Shown here: positions 14,685 through 23,347 of the stretch, in pieces | How the letters are laid out: every line of letters begins with the position of its first letter | Numbering within the stretch: the first letter of the stretch is position 1 | Origin: Paractinoplanes lichenicola | GTDB lineage: Bacteria > Actinomycetota > Actinomycetes > Mycobacteriales > Micromonosporaceae | Assembly (NCBI RefSeq): GCF_016785085.1 | Contig: NZ_JAENHO010000002.1 | Coordinates: 868,001-932,000, forward strand | Length of the DNA: 64,000 nt | Reading direction: 5' to 3' | Notes under the pieces: generated by a model | Database searches by the model: none | The model's input: the letters and a program-made list of their open reading frames with translations, nothing else | What the model was told of the DNA's origin: nothing | Made by a program: the position numbers and the translations under genes

Positions 14685-15035
14685 GTGCGCGTTCCGGGGG
14701 GAAAAGGTAAGTTGAGTCGTGTGACGGCCGTGGCGCGAGTGCTTCCCCGGGATTGGGACGGGCATCGCTTGCTGCGCTTCCTGGCCGGGCTGGCCATGCT
14801 CGCCCTGGCCTTCGCCGCTCACCTCGCCCCGGCCCCGGTCGAGGCCGCCGCGCCCGCGCCGGTGGCTGCTGTGGCCAGTGTGACGCAGGATGTTCCCGCG
14901 GCGGTCGTCGTTCCCGACGCCCCGCCGATGCCCGGCCTGCCGGTTCTGGTCGTGGTCGCGGTCACCGTCGTTCTCGCCGGCGTCGCGCTGCGGGTCCGGG
15001 CCGTCCGCGGTCCGCCCTCGGTCCGGCTCGTCTGA
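14685..15035 (+). CDS. small membrane protein, about 104-116 aa
   Basis: The product has two hydrophobic segments (FLAGLAMLALAFAAHLA and LPVLVVVAVTVVLAGVAL) linked by an Ala/Pro/Val-rich stretch, and ends with a basic tail. It could be a two-helix membrane protein or a cleaved signal plus a C-terminal anchor. The most upstream GTG is at 14685; a TTG at 14712 or a GTG at 14721 also lie in frame, and aagg at 14705-14708 favours one of those. No family recognised. Confidence 0.5.
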   Translation: MRVPGGKGKLSRVTAVARVLPRDWDGHRLLRFLAGLAMLALAFAAHLAPAPVEAAAPAPVAAVASVTQDVPAAVVVPDAPPMPGLPVLVVVAVTVVLAGVALRVRAVRGPPSVRLV

Positions 15036-15123
15036 CCGCACCGGCAGCCCCGCGCTGCCCGTGGCGTAACTGCCGCTTGCATTCCAGCGTCCCGGGAGAT
15101 CCGCGTCCGCATGTGAGGTTGCG

Positions 15124-15846
15124 ATGGAAAGCGCCGTGCAAAGCTTTTTCGTCTCCATTCCCCAGGCCGCCGTTTTGTGGCTGGTCATCCTGCTCGCCAT
15201 CGCCGTGGCGGCGGTCTATGTGGCGCTGCCGCGCTCGGCCCCGCCCCAGCCGCTGACCCCGGCCCAGCGCGACAAGCTGCGCTTCGCCGACGAGGTCGCC
15301 GTGGCGGCCGATCGCGCCGCGGCCACCGCGGCCCGGTTGCGGGCCGAGTGGGCCACCGCCCAGGAGCAGGTCGACGCCGCGTTCGTGGCCTTCACCGAGG
15401 CCGACCGCCGGGCCCGCGAGACCACCCGGGCTGCCGCGTTCCCGCTGATCAGCAAGCGCCGCAAGCCGGGCGAGAACGCCGACCGGCAGCGCTATCTGCA
15501 CCACGCCGCGATCGCCGCCTGCCGCAACCGGGAGCTTTCGATCGCCCAGCTCAACGACGTGCTCGCGCACCGCGGCTGGAACCCGCGGCTGCATCCGGTG
15601 GTGCAGGAGGGGTTGCTGCGCCAGGCGATCCGCGAGCACCGCCTCGCGCAGTACGAGGACGCCCAGAAGCTCGAGCAGGCTGCCTGGCACGAATCCGAGC
15701 TGGCCGCGGAGGCGCTGCGCAGCCTGCGGGCCGAGGCCGCGGCGGCGATCGTGCGGGCCGGCCGGGCCGAGGAGCCGGCCGGTGACGAGTGGTTCGCCGA
15801 CCAGTGGGCGACCGGTGAGATGCCGGCCACCAAGGCCTATGCGTGA
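15124..15846 (+). CDS. membrane-anchored coiled-coil protein, 240 aa
   Basis: One N-terminal membrane helix (residues about 15-35) is followed by an Ala/Glu/Arg-rich helical region that probably forms a coiled coil, with a mid-section containing RRKPGENADRQRYLHH. The C-terminus is acidic. I do not recognise a named family. The orientation would place the coiled coil in the cytosol, as the RxKPGEN stretch is very basic. It is followed 68 bp later by the APP1-type gene on the same strand. Confidence 0.7.
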   Translation: MESAVQSFFVSIPQAAVLWLVILLAIAVAAVYVALPRSAPPQPLTPAQRDKLRFADEVAVAADRAAATAARLRAEWATAQEQVDAAFVAFTEADRRARETTRAAAFPLISKRRKPGENADRQRYLHHAAIAACRNRELSIAQLNDVLAHRGWNPRLHPVVQEGLLRQAIREHRLAQYEDAQKLEQAAWHESELAAEALRSLRAEAAAAIVRAGRAEEPAGDEWFADQWATGEMPATKAYA

Positions 15847-15914
15847 GCCTCCCCTGTGGAGACGGGACGTTCGCCCGCGACTGACAGGTTAGGCAGGTAC
15901 CGTAACCGGGCAGA

Positions 15915-16991
15915 ATGACCGCCGATACCTTATGGGCAGGGGGCCTGAGCGTGGCATCAACTCCGGCGGGCGGGCAACCGCCTGTAATCCGGATGCACCG
16001 GGCCGCGCGGGTGGAGGACGCCCTCCACGAGATCGTCGAGCGCCGGCTGCGCAACCGGGGCTGGCGGCCGGTGATCACGGCCTACACGGGCTACGGCGCG
16101 CCGGGCTGGGCGCGCGTGATGGCTCGTGTGGTGCTCACCCGCGGCACGCAGAGTCGCACGCTGGAGAAAGTCCGCGGCTGGCGCAGCTTCACCAGCTCGC
16201 CGGTCAACAACGCGGTCGTCAAGATCCAGATAGGCGACAGCATCACCGAGACCCGCACCGACCGCAGCGGTTACGTCGACACCCGGGTCAAGGGCGACCT
16301 GGAGCCGGGCTGGGGCAGCGTCCGGCTGTTCACCGAGGGCGCGGCCGCGGTCGAGGCGCCGATCCGGGTCCTCGACCCCGAGACCAGGTTCGGGCTGATC
16401 AGCGACATCGACGACACGGTCATGGTCACCGCGCTGCCGCGTCCGCTGCTCGCCGCGTGGAACACGTTCGTGCTCGACGAGCACGCGCGCATGGCCGTGC
16501 CGGGCATGGCCGTGCTCTACGAGCGGCTGATCACGGCCAACGCGGGCGCGCCGGTGTTCTACCTGTCGACCGGCGCCTGGAACGTGGCGCCGACGCTGAC
16601 CCGGTTCCTGTCCCGCCATCTCTATCCGGCCGGGCCGCTGCTGCTGACCGACTGGGGGCCCACTCCCGACCGCTGGTTCCGCAGCGGCCAGGAGCACAAG
16701 CGCACCACCTTGCAGCGGCTGTCCCGGGAGTTCCCGAACATCCGCTGGCTGCTGATCGGCGACGACGGGCAGCACGACCAGGAGATCTACTCCGAGTTCG
16801 CGCACGCCCACCCGGAAAACGTGGCCGCCGTGGCCATCCGGCGCCTGTCGCCCACGCAGTCGGTGCTGGCCGGCGCCATCCCCGGCCCGTCGGGCGAGGC
16901 GGAGGCGGTCGGCTCCGGCGGCAAGACGTGGTTCACGGCGCCGGACGGGGCCGGCCTGTGGTCGCTACTCCGCGATACTGATGTCGTCTGA
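15915..16991 (+). CDS. APP1-type (DUF2183) phosphatase domain protein
   Basis: A 358-residue protein. The C-terminal half carries the HAD-like APP1 catalytic signature SDIDDTV (D164, D166), with LSTGAWNVAPTL and LLIGDDGQHDQEIY downstream. Yeast App1 is a phosphatidate phosphatase; bacterial members are uncharacterised. The N-terminal 150 residues form an all-beta region. No signal peptide is seen. The 3' end overlaps the convergent small gene at 16965-17150 by 27 bp. Confidence 0.88.
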   Translation: MTADTLWAGGLSVASTPAGGQPPVIRMHRAARVEDALHEIVERRLRNRGWRPVITAYTGYGAPGWARVMARVVLTRGTQSRTLEKVRGWRSFTSSPVNNAVVKIQIGDSITETRTDRSGYVDTRVKGDLEPGWGSVRLFTEGAAAVEAPIRVLDPETRFGLISDIDDTVMVTALPRPLLAAWNTFVLDEHARMAVPGMAVLYERLITANAGAPVFYLSTGAWNVAPTLTRFLSRHLYPAGPLLLTDWGPTPDRWFRSGQEHKRTTLQRLSREFPNIRWLLIGDDGQHDQEIYSEFAHAHPENVAAVAIRRLSPTQSVLAGAIPGPSGEAEAVGSGGKTWFTAPDGAGLWSLLRDTDVV

Positions 16992-17150
16992 CTCCGCGGA
17001 CGCCGCCTCGGCGACCCGCTGGTGCAACCGGTCACGGATCTCATCGGGGGTGTATTGCCGGCGTTTGCGCTCGGAACGCGCCACCACGACGCCCGTCGCC
17101 GCGACGCCCGCCAGACCGGCCAACCCCACTACCTTCCACCAACGCATCAC
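16965..17150 (-). CDS. small single-span membrane protein, 61 aa
   Basis: MMRWWKVVGLAGLAGVAATG forms a single N-terminal helix followed by RSERKRRQYTPDEIRDRLHQR, a basic amphipathic cytosolic tail. This composition recurs in actinomycete genomes as a conserved unnamed protein. It is divergent from the next gene, with only 14 bp between starts, and its 3' end overlaps the APP1-type gene by 27 bp. Function unknown. Confidence 0.65.
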   Translation of the reverse strand: MMRWWKVVGLAGLAGVAATGVVVARSERKRRQYTPDEIRDRLHQRVAEAASAESDDISIAE

Positions 17151-17164
17151 TTGAGGATAGACAC

Positions 17165-17827
17165 GTGGACGCCGCCATCAGCCTCGATGAGGCCATCGAC
17201 CTGACCCGGACCGGGGACATCTGGATCTTCCGCGGGCGCACCGGCGCCGACCGGGCCATCCAGACGCTGACCAACAGCCCGGTCAATCACGTCGGCATGT
17301 CGATCGTCGTCGAGGACATGCCGCCGCTCATGTGGCACGCCGAGCTGGGTAAGTCGCTGCCCGACCTGTGGTCCGGCACGTTCCAGCGCGGTGTCCAGCT
17401 GCACGACCTGCGCGACGCCGTGACGGTGTGGGCACACCGGTACGGGCAGCGGGGCTGGCTGCGTCAGCTCGAGCCCGGCGTGGGGAAGGAGATGGAGGAC
17501 AAGGCCCTCAAGACGGTGGCCCGCCTCGACGGCACGCCGTTCCCGTCGTCGGCCCAGCTGGCGTGGCGCTGGGTGCGCGGCCGGGTCCCGCAGGTGCGGC
17601 CCCGCTGGCGCATCCGCGGCGGCAAGGGCCCGGCCACCGAGGCGGCGCTCGAGACGGCCTACTGCGCCGAGGTGGTCGCGGTGACGTACGAGGACATGGG
17701 TCTGCTGCCGCGCGGCAAACAGCCCAACTGGTACGACCCGGGCCGCTTCTGGAGCGGCGACGACCTCGACCTCAGCGACGGATTCACCCTCTCGGACGAG
17801 ATCGAGGTGGACATCCCGGCCGGTTAG
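17165..17827 (+). CDS. permuted papain-like hydrolase (YiiX/YaeF, NlpC/P60 superfamily)
   Basis: A 220-residue protein. A conserved histidine sits near the N-terminus in SPVNHVGMSI and the candidate nucleophile cysteine near the C-terminus in AYCAEVVAVTYEDMGLL. This circularly permuted order (His before Cys) defines the YiiX/YaeF branch of the NlpC/P60 superfamily, thought to act on amide or thioester bonds of lipids or peptidoglycan-like substrates. No signal peptide is visible. The GTG start at 17165 lies close to the divergent 61-aa gene. The substrate is not known. Confidence 0.7.
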   Translation: MDAAISLDEAIDLTRTGDIWIFRGRTGADRAIQTLTNSPVNHVGMSIVVEDMPPLMWHAELGKSLPDLWSGTFQRGVQLHDLRDAVTVWAHRYGQRGWLRQLEPGVGKEMEDKALKTVARLDGTPFPSSAQLAWRWVRGRVPQVRPRWRIRGGKGPATEAALETAYCAEVVAVTYEDMGLLPRGKQPNWYDPGRFWSGDDLDLSDGFTLSDEIEVDIPAG

Positions 17828-17842
17828 GGCCACGTTGTCCGC

Positions 17843-20533
17843 ATGGGAGTGCGGTTGGTCGGGCGGGTGGCCGAGGTGGTCGCCCTCGACCGGCTGCGCG
17901 CCGCCGCCCAGCAGGGCGCGGGCGGGGTCGTGCTGCTGGTCGGCGAGCCCGGCATCGGCAAGACGGCCGTGGTCGAGGAGGCGGCGGCCCGCGCGGCCGC
18001 GGCCGGAGTGACCGTGCTGGCCGGCCGGGCCGATCCCGACGAGGGCGCACCCAGCTTCTGGCCCTGGACGACCCTGCTGCGCGACGCGCCCGCGGGGCTG
18101 TCGCCCACCCTGCTGACCCTGGCCGACGCGGGGGAGCCGGCCGCGCTTTTCCGGGCGGGCCGGGAGCCGGCCGCGGCTGCTCGTTTCCGGGCGGTCCGGG
18201 GGACGGTCGCCGCTTTGGTCGGGGCCGCGTCGGAGCACCCGCTGATGCTGGTGCTGGAAGATCTGCACTGGGCCGACGCCGCGTCTCTTTCCTTGCTGGC
18301 GGCCCTGTCCCGCGAGATCACCAGCTCCCGCATCCTGGTCGTCGGCACCACCCGTCAACTGGCCGCCGATCCGTCGGCCCCGGATCTCTCCCATGCGGAG
18401 GTGCTGGAGCTGGGGCCCTGGGACGTAGCGGCCGTCGGAGACTATCTGGCGGCCCACCTCGGCGCCGGCCTCAAGGTCCACTCCGGCTGGGCGGCGGCGG
18501 TGCATCGGCTCGGCGGCGGCAATCCGCTCTACACCAGGGAGCTGGCGCGGCTGCTGGCCCGGGAGGGACGGCTCTCGAAGCCGGCCGGAGCCGTGAACCT
18601 GCCGGACGGGCTGCGGCGGCTGATGGCCCGGCGTACGGGGCAGCTCACGCCCGCCTGCCGGGAAATGCTGGCCTTGGCCGCCGCGTACGGAGCCGAAGTC
18701 GATGTCGCTGTGCTGGAGAAGCTCGTCCCGGTTGCGACGTTGGGCGAGGCGGTCGCGGCCGGGGTGCTCGTCGACGATCCGCAGGCGCCGGCCCGGGTGC
18801 GCTTCGGGCACGAGCTCGTGCGGCAGGCCCTCTACGACGGGCTCGGGCGCGACGATCGGATCCGGGCCCACGCGGCCATCGCCGCCGCGCTCGAGGAGCG
18901 GGGCTCGCCGGCCGAGATCGCCCGGCATCGGGTGCGGGCCGCGGGCGACGGTGACTCGCGGGCCACGGCGACGGCGGCCTGCGTGACGGCGGCTCGAGCG
19001 GCGGCTCGCGGGCTCGACCACAGCGAGGCCGTGCACTGGCTGGGCCGGGCCCTCGACAACACGCCTGGCGACGCCCATCTGCGGTTGGAGCGCGCCGAGG
19101 CGGCGTACCGGGATGGGCAGTTGGATGTTGCCCTGAGCGACTGCGAGGCGGTGATCGACGAGCTGGGCGCGCCGGCCGCCCTGGTGATCCGAGGGCTCGG
19201 CGGCCCGCTCGCACCGGCCCTGCTGCGGCTCTGCGAGCGCGCGCTGGCGCAGGAGCTCGACGACGCGGATCGGGCGAAAGTCCTTTCCCAGTACGCGTTT
19301 CTGCTCGCCGAGGACCGCGACCCGGAGCGCGCCGAGCGGATGAGCCGCGAGGCGATGACCATGGCCGAGGCCTCGGGGCGGGCTGATGCGCTGGTCGCCG
19401 CCGTCCACGCGCGACACGAGACGATCGACCCCGCCGCACGGATCGACGAGACCCGGAGCCTGGCCCGGCGCAGCTGCGACCTGGCCGAGCCGAGCGGCCG
19501 GCCCGACGCCGAGCTGTGGGGCCGCACGTGGCTGCTCGACTCCTGTCTGGCCACCGGGGAGCTGGCCGAGTTCGACGCCGAGGCGAACCGGCTGGCCGCC
19601 CTCGTGGACCGCCTGGGCTGGCCGGTGGCGCGGTGGCATCTGCTGCGGGCCCGCGCCGCCCGCGCTTTCGTCGCCGGTCGTCTCACCGCCGCGCACGACC
19701 ATGCGGCCGAGGCGCGTGATCTGGCCGCCCGCTCGCAGGACCGCTCCGCCCCGTACCTGTATCTGGCCTTCCTCAGTGGCCTCTCCGCGTTCACCGGCGA
19801 CTACACATGGGTCGAGCCGCTGCCCCTCGGCGACGACGACATGCCGATCGCGCTGGCCCAGCTCGGGCACATCGCGATGGGCCGCGGCGACCAGGAATCG
19901 GCCCGGGACGTGCTCCGCCGCCTCCGCCCGGCCCTGCCCCGGCTGCCGGCCGACGGGCGCTGGACCTTCGTGACGATCGTCGCCGGCGAGGTGGCCGCGT
20001 GGGTGGGTGACCTCGACCTGGCGGCCGGCTGCTACATGCGCTCGCTGTCGCGGGCCGGGCTCTATCTGAACTCGATGTCGAGCTGCCACGGCGCGATCAG
20101 CCGCTCGCTGGGGACGATCGCGGCCGCCCTCGGCGATCCGGCCGCCCCGCGGCATCTGGCCGAGGCCGTCGCGATGGAGGAGCGGCTCGGCGCGCCCGCC
20201 TTCCTGGCTCAGGCCCAGATCGCGTACGCGGGGAATTTGCGCACCACGGACCCCCGCCGCTCGCGGGAGCTGGCGACGGCCGCGCTCGGCACCGCCCGCC
20301 GGCTCGGCCTGACCGCCCTGCTCGGCCCGGCGACCGCGCTCGCTCACGACGACCTCACCGCCCGCGAGCGCGAGATCGCCGCGCTGGTCGCCGAGGGATT
20401 GACGAACCGGGCGATCGCGTCGCGGCTCGTGCTCTCGGAACGCACCGTGGAGACGCACGTGCGCAACATCCTGGGCAAGCTCGGGCTGACCGGTCGCGCC
20501 GAGCTACGTGCCTCTTCTCAGTACCAGCACTGA
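17843..20533 (+). CDS. LuxR family ATP-binding (LAL/MalT-type) transcriptional regulator
   Basis: An 896-residue regulator. An N-terminal AAA-like STAND domain has Walker A GEPGIGKT (residues 34-41) and Walker B VLEDLHWAD. A long helical, TPR-like middle region follows, and the C-terminal LuxR HTH contains LTAREREIAALVAEGLTNR and LSERTVETHVRNILGKLGL. Such proteins activate transcription after ATP-dependent oligomerisation triggered by an effector that is unknown here. It starts 16 bp after the permuted-hydrolase gene and may be co-transcribed with it. Confidence 0.93.
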   Translation: MGVRLVGRVAEVVALDRLRAAAQQGAGGVVLLVGEPGIGKTAVVEEAAARAAAAGVTVLAGRADPDEGAPSFWPWTTLLRDAPAGLSPTLLTLADAGEPAALFRAGREPAAAARFRAVRGTVAALVGAASEHPLMLVLEDLHWADAASLSLLAALSREITSSRILVVGTTRQLAADPSAPDLSHAEVLELGPWDVAAVGDYLAAHLGAGLKVHSGWAAAVHRLGGGNPLYTRELARLLAREGRLSKPAGAVNLPDGLRRLMARRTGQLTPACREMLALAAAYGAEVDVAVLEKLVPVATLGEAVAAGVLVDDPQAPARVRFGHELVRQALYDGLGRDDRIRAHAAIAAALEERGSPAEIARHRVRAAGDGDSRATATAACVTAARAAARGLDHSEAVHWLGRALDNTPGDAHLRLERAEAAYRDGQLDVALSDCEAVIDELGAPAALVIRGLGGPLAPALLRLCERALAQELDDADRAKVLSQYAFLLAEDRDPERAERMSREAMTMAEASGRADALVAAVHARHETIDPAARIDETRSLARRSCDLAEPSGRPDAELWGRTWLLDSCLATGELAEFDAEANRLAALVDRLGWPVARWHLLRARAARAFVAGRLTAAHDHAAEARDLAARSQDRSAPYLYLAFLSGLSAFTGDYTWVEPLPLGDDDMPIALAQLGHIAMGRGDQESARDVLRRLRPALPRLPADGRWTFVTIVAGEVAAWVGDLDLAAGCYMRSLSRAGLYLNSMSSCHGAISRSLGTIAAALGDPAAPRHLAEAVAMEERLGAPAFLAQAQIAYAGNLRTTDPRRSRELATAALGTARRLGLTALLGPATALAHDDLTAREREIAALVAEGLTNRAIASRLVLSERTVETHVRNILGKLGLTGRAELRASSQYQH

Positions 20534-20568
20534 GGCCTGCCCCGCCGCCGGTGGCGAGGCTGAACGGC

Positions 20569-21081
20569 ATGACAACACCATTGCGCACGACCCTCCGGCC
20601 CGGCACATACACCCTCGACCCGCGGCGCTCCACGTGCCGGTTGGACGCGACCCACGTCTTCGGCCTCAAGCCCGTGGCCGCCACCGTCGACCTGCGCGGC
20701 GGCACCGTGACCGTGGCCGGCGACCTGGCCGCCTCGACGGCCTCGGCCGTGCTCGACGCGGGCACCTTCCACAGCGACGACGAGCGCCGTGATCGGGACA
20801 TCATCGGCAAGCGCTTCCTCGACGCCGAGCAGCACCCGGCGATCGCCTTCCGCAGCACCGGCTGCCGCCGGGAGGAATCGGGCTGGCTGATCGACGGCAT
20901 CCTGCGGGTGCGGGGCCGCGACAGCGAGGTGACGCTGCGGCTCTCGACGGCCGAATCCACTGCCGACGGTTGCCATTTCGTGGCCACGGCCACGATCGAC
21001 CGAGTGGCGGCCGGCGTGGGCACCGGCCGCGCCATCATCGCCCGCACGGTGCGGCTCACGCTCGACATGTGGGCAGCGTAG
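20569..21081 (+). CDS. YceI family protein
   Basis: A 170-residue lipocalin-like YceI protein. It shows GTYTLDPRRSTCRLDATHVFG, the RRDRDIIGKRFLDAEQHP block and the FRSTGC strand. YceI barrels bind polyisoprenoids or other amphipathic lipids. No signal peptide is present, so this is a cytosolic member as is common in actinobacteria. The ATG at 20569 was preferred to the GTG at 20551 because gcgagg at 20554-20559 then has proper spacing. It follows the LuxR-type regulator by 35 bp. Confidence 0.88.
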   Translation: MTTPLRTTLRPGTYTLDPRRSTCRLDATHVFGLKPVAATVDLRGGTVTVAGDLAASTASAVLDAGTFHSDDERRDRDIIGKRFLDAEQHPAIAFRSTGCRREESGWLIDGILRVRGRDSEVTLRLSTAESTADGCHFVATATIDRVAAGVGTGRAIIARTVRLTLDMWAA

Positions 21082-21105
21082 GGCCTTCGGTTGGCCCTTC
21101 GAGAG

Positions 21106-21131
21106 TTATCCACAATGCAAGGTTGTCCACA
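21106..21131 (+). promoter_or_regulatory. two DnaA-box sequences in tandem
   Basis: TTATCCACA at 21106-21114 and TTGTCCACA at 21123-21131 are both consensus-type DnaA boxes in the same orientation, 17 bp apart. No dnaA or dnaN gene and no AT-rich unwinding element is nearby, so an origin is unlikely. A DnaA-binding or titration site, or part of a mobile-element end, is possible. Confidence 0.55.
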
Positions 21132-21212
21132 GGCCCCCACCCCAAGATCGCGCCCGATCACTAAAATGGCCGAGGGTGGGGGTCCCCCGGTAGGGTGGGC
21201 CTGTTTTTGCTG

Positions 21213-21374
21213 TTAGCAGGCATGATCACGTGGGCTGCGTAAGGCGCTGGCGGTGGTTTCGTCGTGGCGGGTGCCGGTTTTGAGGCAGCCGTGCAGGACG
21301 TCGGCGAGACGGTTGGCGTGTTGGCGCGGGGCGGTGTGGTGTTCGCTGCCGCGGGCGCCGGGTGAGGTGGTCAG
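21213..21374 (-). pseudogene. IS110-like transposase C-terminal remnant
   Basis: The minus-strand frame reads TTSPGARGSEHHTAPRQHAN followed by RLADVLHGCLKTGTRHDETT. This matches the conserved end of IS110-family transposases (SPGAR...HH.ALR.LANRL...LHGCLKT.T.YDE.TAW). About ten residues between SPGAR and HH are missing and the catalytic N-terminus is absent, so this is a fragment. Together with the DnaA boxes and the helicase terminator it accounts for the 424-bp gap 21082-21505. Confidence 0.65.
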
Positions 21375-21450
21375 CGCGGAGACGGCTTGCTGCCCGACTG
21401 CGTCGGCGGGCGAGGCCGGCCACCGAGGCTGCTGCGGGTCGCCGTCCGGC

Positions 21451-21488
21451 AAAAGAAACCGGCGCCCACCCCAGGGGTGAGCGCCGGT
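21451..21488 (-). terminator. rho-independent terminator of the DEAD-box helicase gene
   Basis: On the minus strand, positions 21488-21475 and 21471-21458 pair over 14 bp with one mismatch and a 3-nt loop, followed by a TTTCTTTT tract. It lies 18 bp after the helicase stop codon. Confidence 0.8.
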
Positions 21489-21505
21489 CTCGATGATGCA
21501 AGGGG

Positions 21506-23050
21506 TCAGCGACCGCCGCGCCGCCCGCCCACGCGGGTGCCGGCCGAGAAGGCCGCCGCCCCGCCGCGCGACTGGCTGGTGTGGACCGGAGTGGAGCCGC
21601 TGCGGCCCTGGCCCGACGACGAGCGCGACTGCCCGGCGGCGCGCGACTGCCCGGCCGTACGAGACTGCCCAGCCGAACGGGACTGTCCAGGAGTGCGGGA
21701 CTGTCCGGCGTGGCCCGCCGCCGAAGCCGACCGCTGCTGGCCGCCGCCCGAGCCGCCGCCACTGCCGCCGCGGCGACCGCGGGGCGACGACTTCTGCTCG
21801 GGTACGGTGCCGTCACCACGACCCCGCCCACGCCGCGCGCCGCCGCCGCCCTCCGTGGAGGCGGGAGCGGGCGCCGCCGGAGCGACGAACTTGCGCTCCC
21901 CGGGGGCCAGCGAAGCCAGCAGCGGGTCGCCCGGACGGGTCCGGCTCGTGGTCGGCTTGACCCCGGCCTTGCGGGTCAGGTCGCGCACCTCGGCCGTCTG
22001 GTCGTCGGTCATCAGCGTGATGACCGTGCCCTGGTTGCCGGCCCGGGCCGTGCGGCCGGAGCGGTGCAGGTAGGCCTTGTGCTCGACCGGCGGGTCGGCG
22101 TGGATGACCAGGCCGACGTCGTCGACGTGGATGCCGCGGGCCGCGATGTCGGTGGCCACCAGCGTCTCGGCGCTGCCGTCGGAGAACGCGGCCAGGTTGC
22201 GGTTGCGGGCGTTCTGGGCCAGGTTGCCGTGCAGTTCGACGGCGGGCACCCCGGCCTGGACCAGCTGGCGGGTCAGCACCTTGGCGCGGCGCTTGGTGCG
22301 GGTGAAGACCACCGTACGGCCGGGGGCCGCGAGCAGGTCGACCAGCACCGGGAAGCGGTCGTCACCCCGTACGTGCAGGACGTGGTGGGACATCTCGACC
22401 GGCGCCTCGGTGGCTGAGTCGACAGAGTGGGTCACCGGCTTGTGCAGGAAGCGCTTGACCAGCACGTCGACGCCGTTGTCGAGGGTGGCCGAGAACAGCA
22501 TGCGCTGGCCGTCGCGCGGCGTCTGGTCCATGAGCCGGCGCACGACGGGCAGGAAGCCCAGGTCGGCCATGTGGTCGGCCTCGTCGAGCACGGTGATCTC
22601 GACGGCGTCGAGCGAGGCGTGGCCGTTGCGCAGGTGGTCGTCGAGCCGGCCGGGGCAGGCCACGACCACGTCGACGCCCGCCTTGAGCCCCTTGATCTGG
22701 GGGTTGGCGCCGACCCCGCCGAAGACGGTGAGGGTGCGCAGGCCGAGCTTGGCCGCCAGCGGGGCCAGCGTGGCGTCGATCTGGGTGGCCAGCTCGCGGG
22801 TGGGCGCCAGGATCAGCGCGCGCGGGCGGCCCGGGCGGCGCTGGCTGCGCGAGGCGGCCAGGCGGGCCAGGACGGGCAGCACGAACGCGTACGTCTTGCC
22901 GGAGCCGGTGCGGCCCCGGCCGAGCACGTCGCGGCCGGCCAGCGAGTCGGGCAGCGTGGCCGCCTGGATGGGGAACGGGGTGGTGATGCCGAGTTCGGCG
23001 AGGGCCGTGGTGAGCACGGCGGGCACGCCGAAATCGGTGAAGGTGGTCAT
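21506..23050 (-). CDS. DEAD-box RNA helicase with repetitive basic tail
   Basis: A 514-residue RhlE-like ATP-dependent RNA helicase. Motif I is GRTGSGKT, Ia PTRELATQ, II DEAD in VLDEADHMADLG, III SAT, V ATDIAARGIH and VI HRSGRTARAG. After about residue 385 the tail is low complexity: RGRGRG, a Gly-rich block, then five tandem GQSR-x-x units encoded by 18-bp repeats, and a final RVGGRRGGR. Such basic RG tails bind RNA nonspecifically. DEAD-box proteins remodel rRNA and mRNA, often in the cold. The 297-bp upstream gap to the sigma-factor start holds nothing I can identify. Confidence 0.94.
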   Translation of the reverse strand: MTTFTDFGVPAVLTTALAELGITTPFPIQAATLPDSLAGRDVLGRGRTGSGKTYAFVLPVLARLAASRSQRRPGRPRALILAPTRELATQIDATLAPLAAKLGLRTLTVFGGVGANPQIKGLKAGVDVVVACPGRLDDHLRNGHASLDAVEITVLDEADHMADLGFLPVVRRLMDQTPRDGQRMLFSATLDNGVDVLVKRFLHKPVTHSVDSATEAPVEMSHHVLHVRGDDRFPVLVDLLAAPGRTVVFTRTKRRAKVLTRQLVQAGVPAVELHGNLAQNARNRNLAAFSDGSAETLVATDIAARGIHVDDVGLVIHADPPVEHKAYLHRSGRTARAGNQGTVITLMTDDQTAEVRDLTRKAGVKPTTSRTRPGDPLLASLAPGERKFVAPAAPAPASTEGGGGARRGRGRGDGTVPEQKSSPRGRRGGSGGGSGGGQQRSASAAGHAGQSRTPGQSRSAGQSRTAGQSRAAGQSRSSSGQGRSGSTPVHTSQSRGGAAAFSAGTRVGGRRGGR

Positions 23051-23347
23051 GTAGCGGGAGCTCCTGAAACCTAGAGGGGTCGTCCTGCCCGGCGCGAGCT
23101 TTGTCTCAGTCGCGGCGCGTGGGGGCCGATCCGAGGGACGTCTTCGACAAGCCGTCCGTAGGCGGCCCGAGGCAAGACTGGGCGGGCCGCGTGATCAAGC
23201 ATACCCGGCGTTCCGCGTGGGGGCGGCTTGGCGGGGAAGCAACCGGCTTGCACCCGTACGAGAACCATTTCGCACTTTAGCGGGATCACCTTTCTCATCA
23301 GTGCCGAGAACCCCCCTCCCGGCCTGGTTCGCGAGGAGACCCCCCAC

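Noticed and set aside
17147..20458. An 1103-codon minus-strand frame opposite the LuxR-type regulator
   Set aside because: Same shadow composition; the plus strand encodes a complete LAL regulator with Walker and HTH motifs.
21106..21131. Chromosome origin suggested by DnaA boxes and a type II topoisomerase gene in the window
   Set aside because: Only two boxes, no AT-rich region, no dnaA, dnaN or gyrB, and the topoisomerase gene looks like parC.
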